A stretch of 13,984 bases of DNA, taken from NCBI GenBank assembly GCA_934525845.1, contig CAKSZS010000048.1, forward strand, positions 1 through 13,984, in the 5' to 3' direction. Source of the stretch: an uncultured Faecalibacterium sp. (GTDB lineage Bacteria; Bacillota; Clostridia; Oscillospirales; Ruminococcaceae). This document shows, one piece after another, positions 13,961-13,984 of the stretch; within the stretch, counting starts at the first letter, position 1, and every line of letters starts with the position of its first letter. The translations under genes and the position numbers were made by a program. The notes beneath the pieces are model-generated. The model searched no databases. It worked only from the letters and a program-made list of their open reading frames with translations, and was not told the origin of the DNA.

Positions 13961-13984
13961 CAAAAGAAAAGCTCCCGTGTATCT
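13961..13984 (+). repeat. Structured tandem repeat, unit C (cut by window end)
   Basis: CAAAAGAAAAGCTCCCGTGTATCT matches the opening of unit A (AAAAGAAAAACGTCCGTGTATTT) and lies at the expected distance of about 339 bp from it. Only the 5' arm of the first hairpin is visible; the array continues beyond the window. If the pattern holds, the next bases should include ACACGGGAGC and then TTGGTGGGCGCGG. Confidence 0.7.

Noticed and set aside
13621..13984. tRNA genes or a CRISPR array in the repeats
   Set aside because: TTCGAAT and the CCA-like end suggest tRNA, but no cloverleaf with paired D, anticodon and T arms can be drawn. The units are far longer than CRISPR repeats, with structured variable parts rather than spacers of uniform length.

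Overview
The window looks like chromosome from a GC-rich, gut-type Firmicute. Faecalibacterium or a close relative in the Oscillospiraceae/Ruminococcaceae is my best guess. This is an inference from the long form of LeuA controlled by a T-box, GC-rich codon use with Gram-positive Shine-Dalgarno sites (AGGAGG), TTGACA/TATAAT promoters, many intrinsic terminators, and the general look of the proteins. No marker in the window proves the genus.

Layout. (1) 1-3476, minus strand: a leucine operon leuA-leuC-leuD, with leuD cut by the window edge. It is read from a clear TTGACA-17-TAAAAT promoter through a T-box leader with its own terminator. (2) 3578-5530, plus: ftsH, a membrane AAA+ zinc protease. 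(3) 5681-6310, plus: a small secreted protein with an exact in-frame duplication of 33 residues, closed by a strong terminator. (4) 6380-10451, plus: a two-gene ABC transporter operon, a MacB/LolD-type ATPase overlapping a 1091-residue FtsX-type permease with a large coiled-coil insert. (5) 10452-10708: intergenic region with an 11-bp tandem direct repeat and two terminators facing each other. (6) 10717-11537, minus: a monofunctional peptidoglycan glycosyltransferase with its promoter. (7) 11821-13602, plus: metY (O-acetylhomoserine sulfhydrylase) behind a consensus promoter and a leader of about 330 nt. The leader contains a 42-codon ORF with Arg-Met-Cys motifs followed by an intrinsic terminator, which looks like a ribosome-mediated attenuator. 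(8) 13620-13984: a tandem array of about 169-bp units, two complete and a third cut by the window end. Conserved blocks surround stems that differ in sequence between copies but keep pairing.

The genes are mostly housekeeping: leucine synthesis, sulfur amino-acid synthesis, membrane proteolysis, cell-wall synthesis and one exporter-like ABC system of unknown substrate. The two amino-acid loci share a logic, since each is gated by premature termination in the leader, one by uncharged tRNA (T-box) and one apparently by translation of a Cys/Met-bearing leader peptide. The two most novel-looking items are the metY attenuator and the tandem structured repeats at the right edge.
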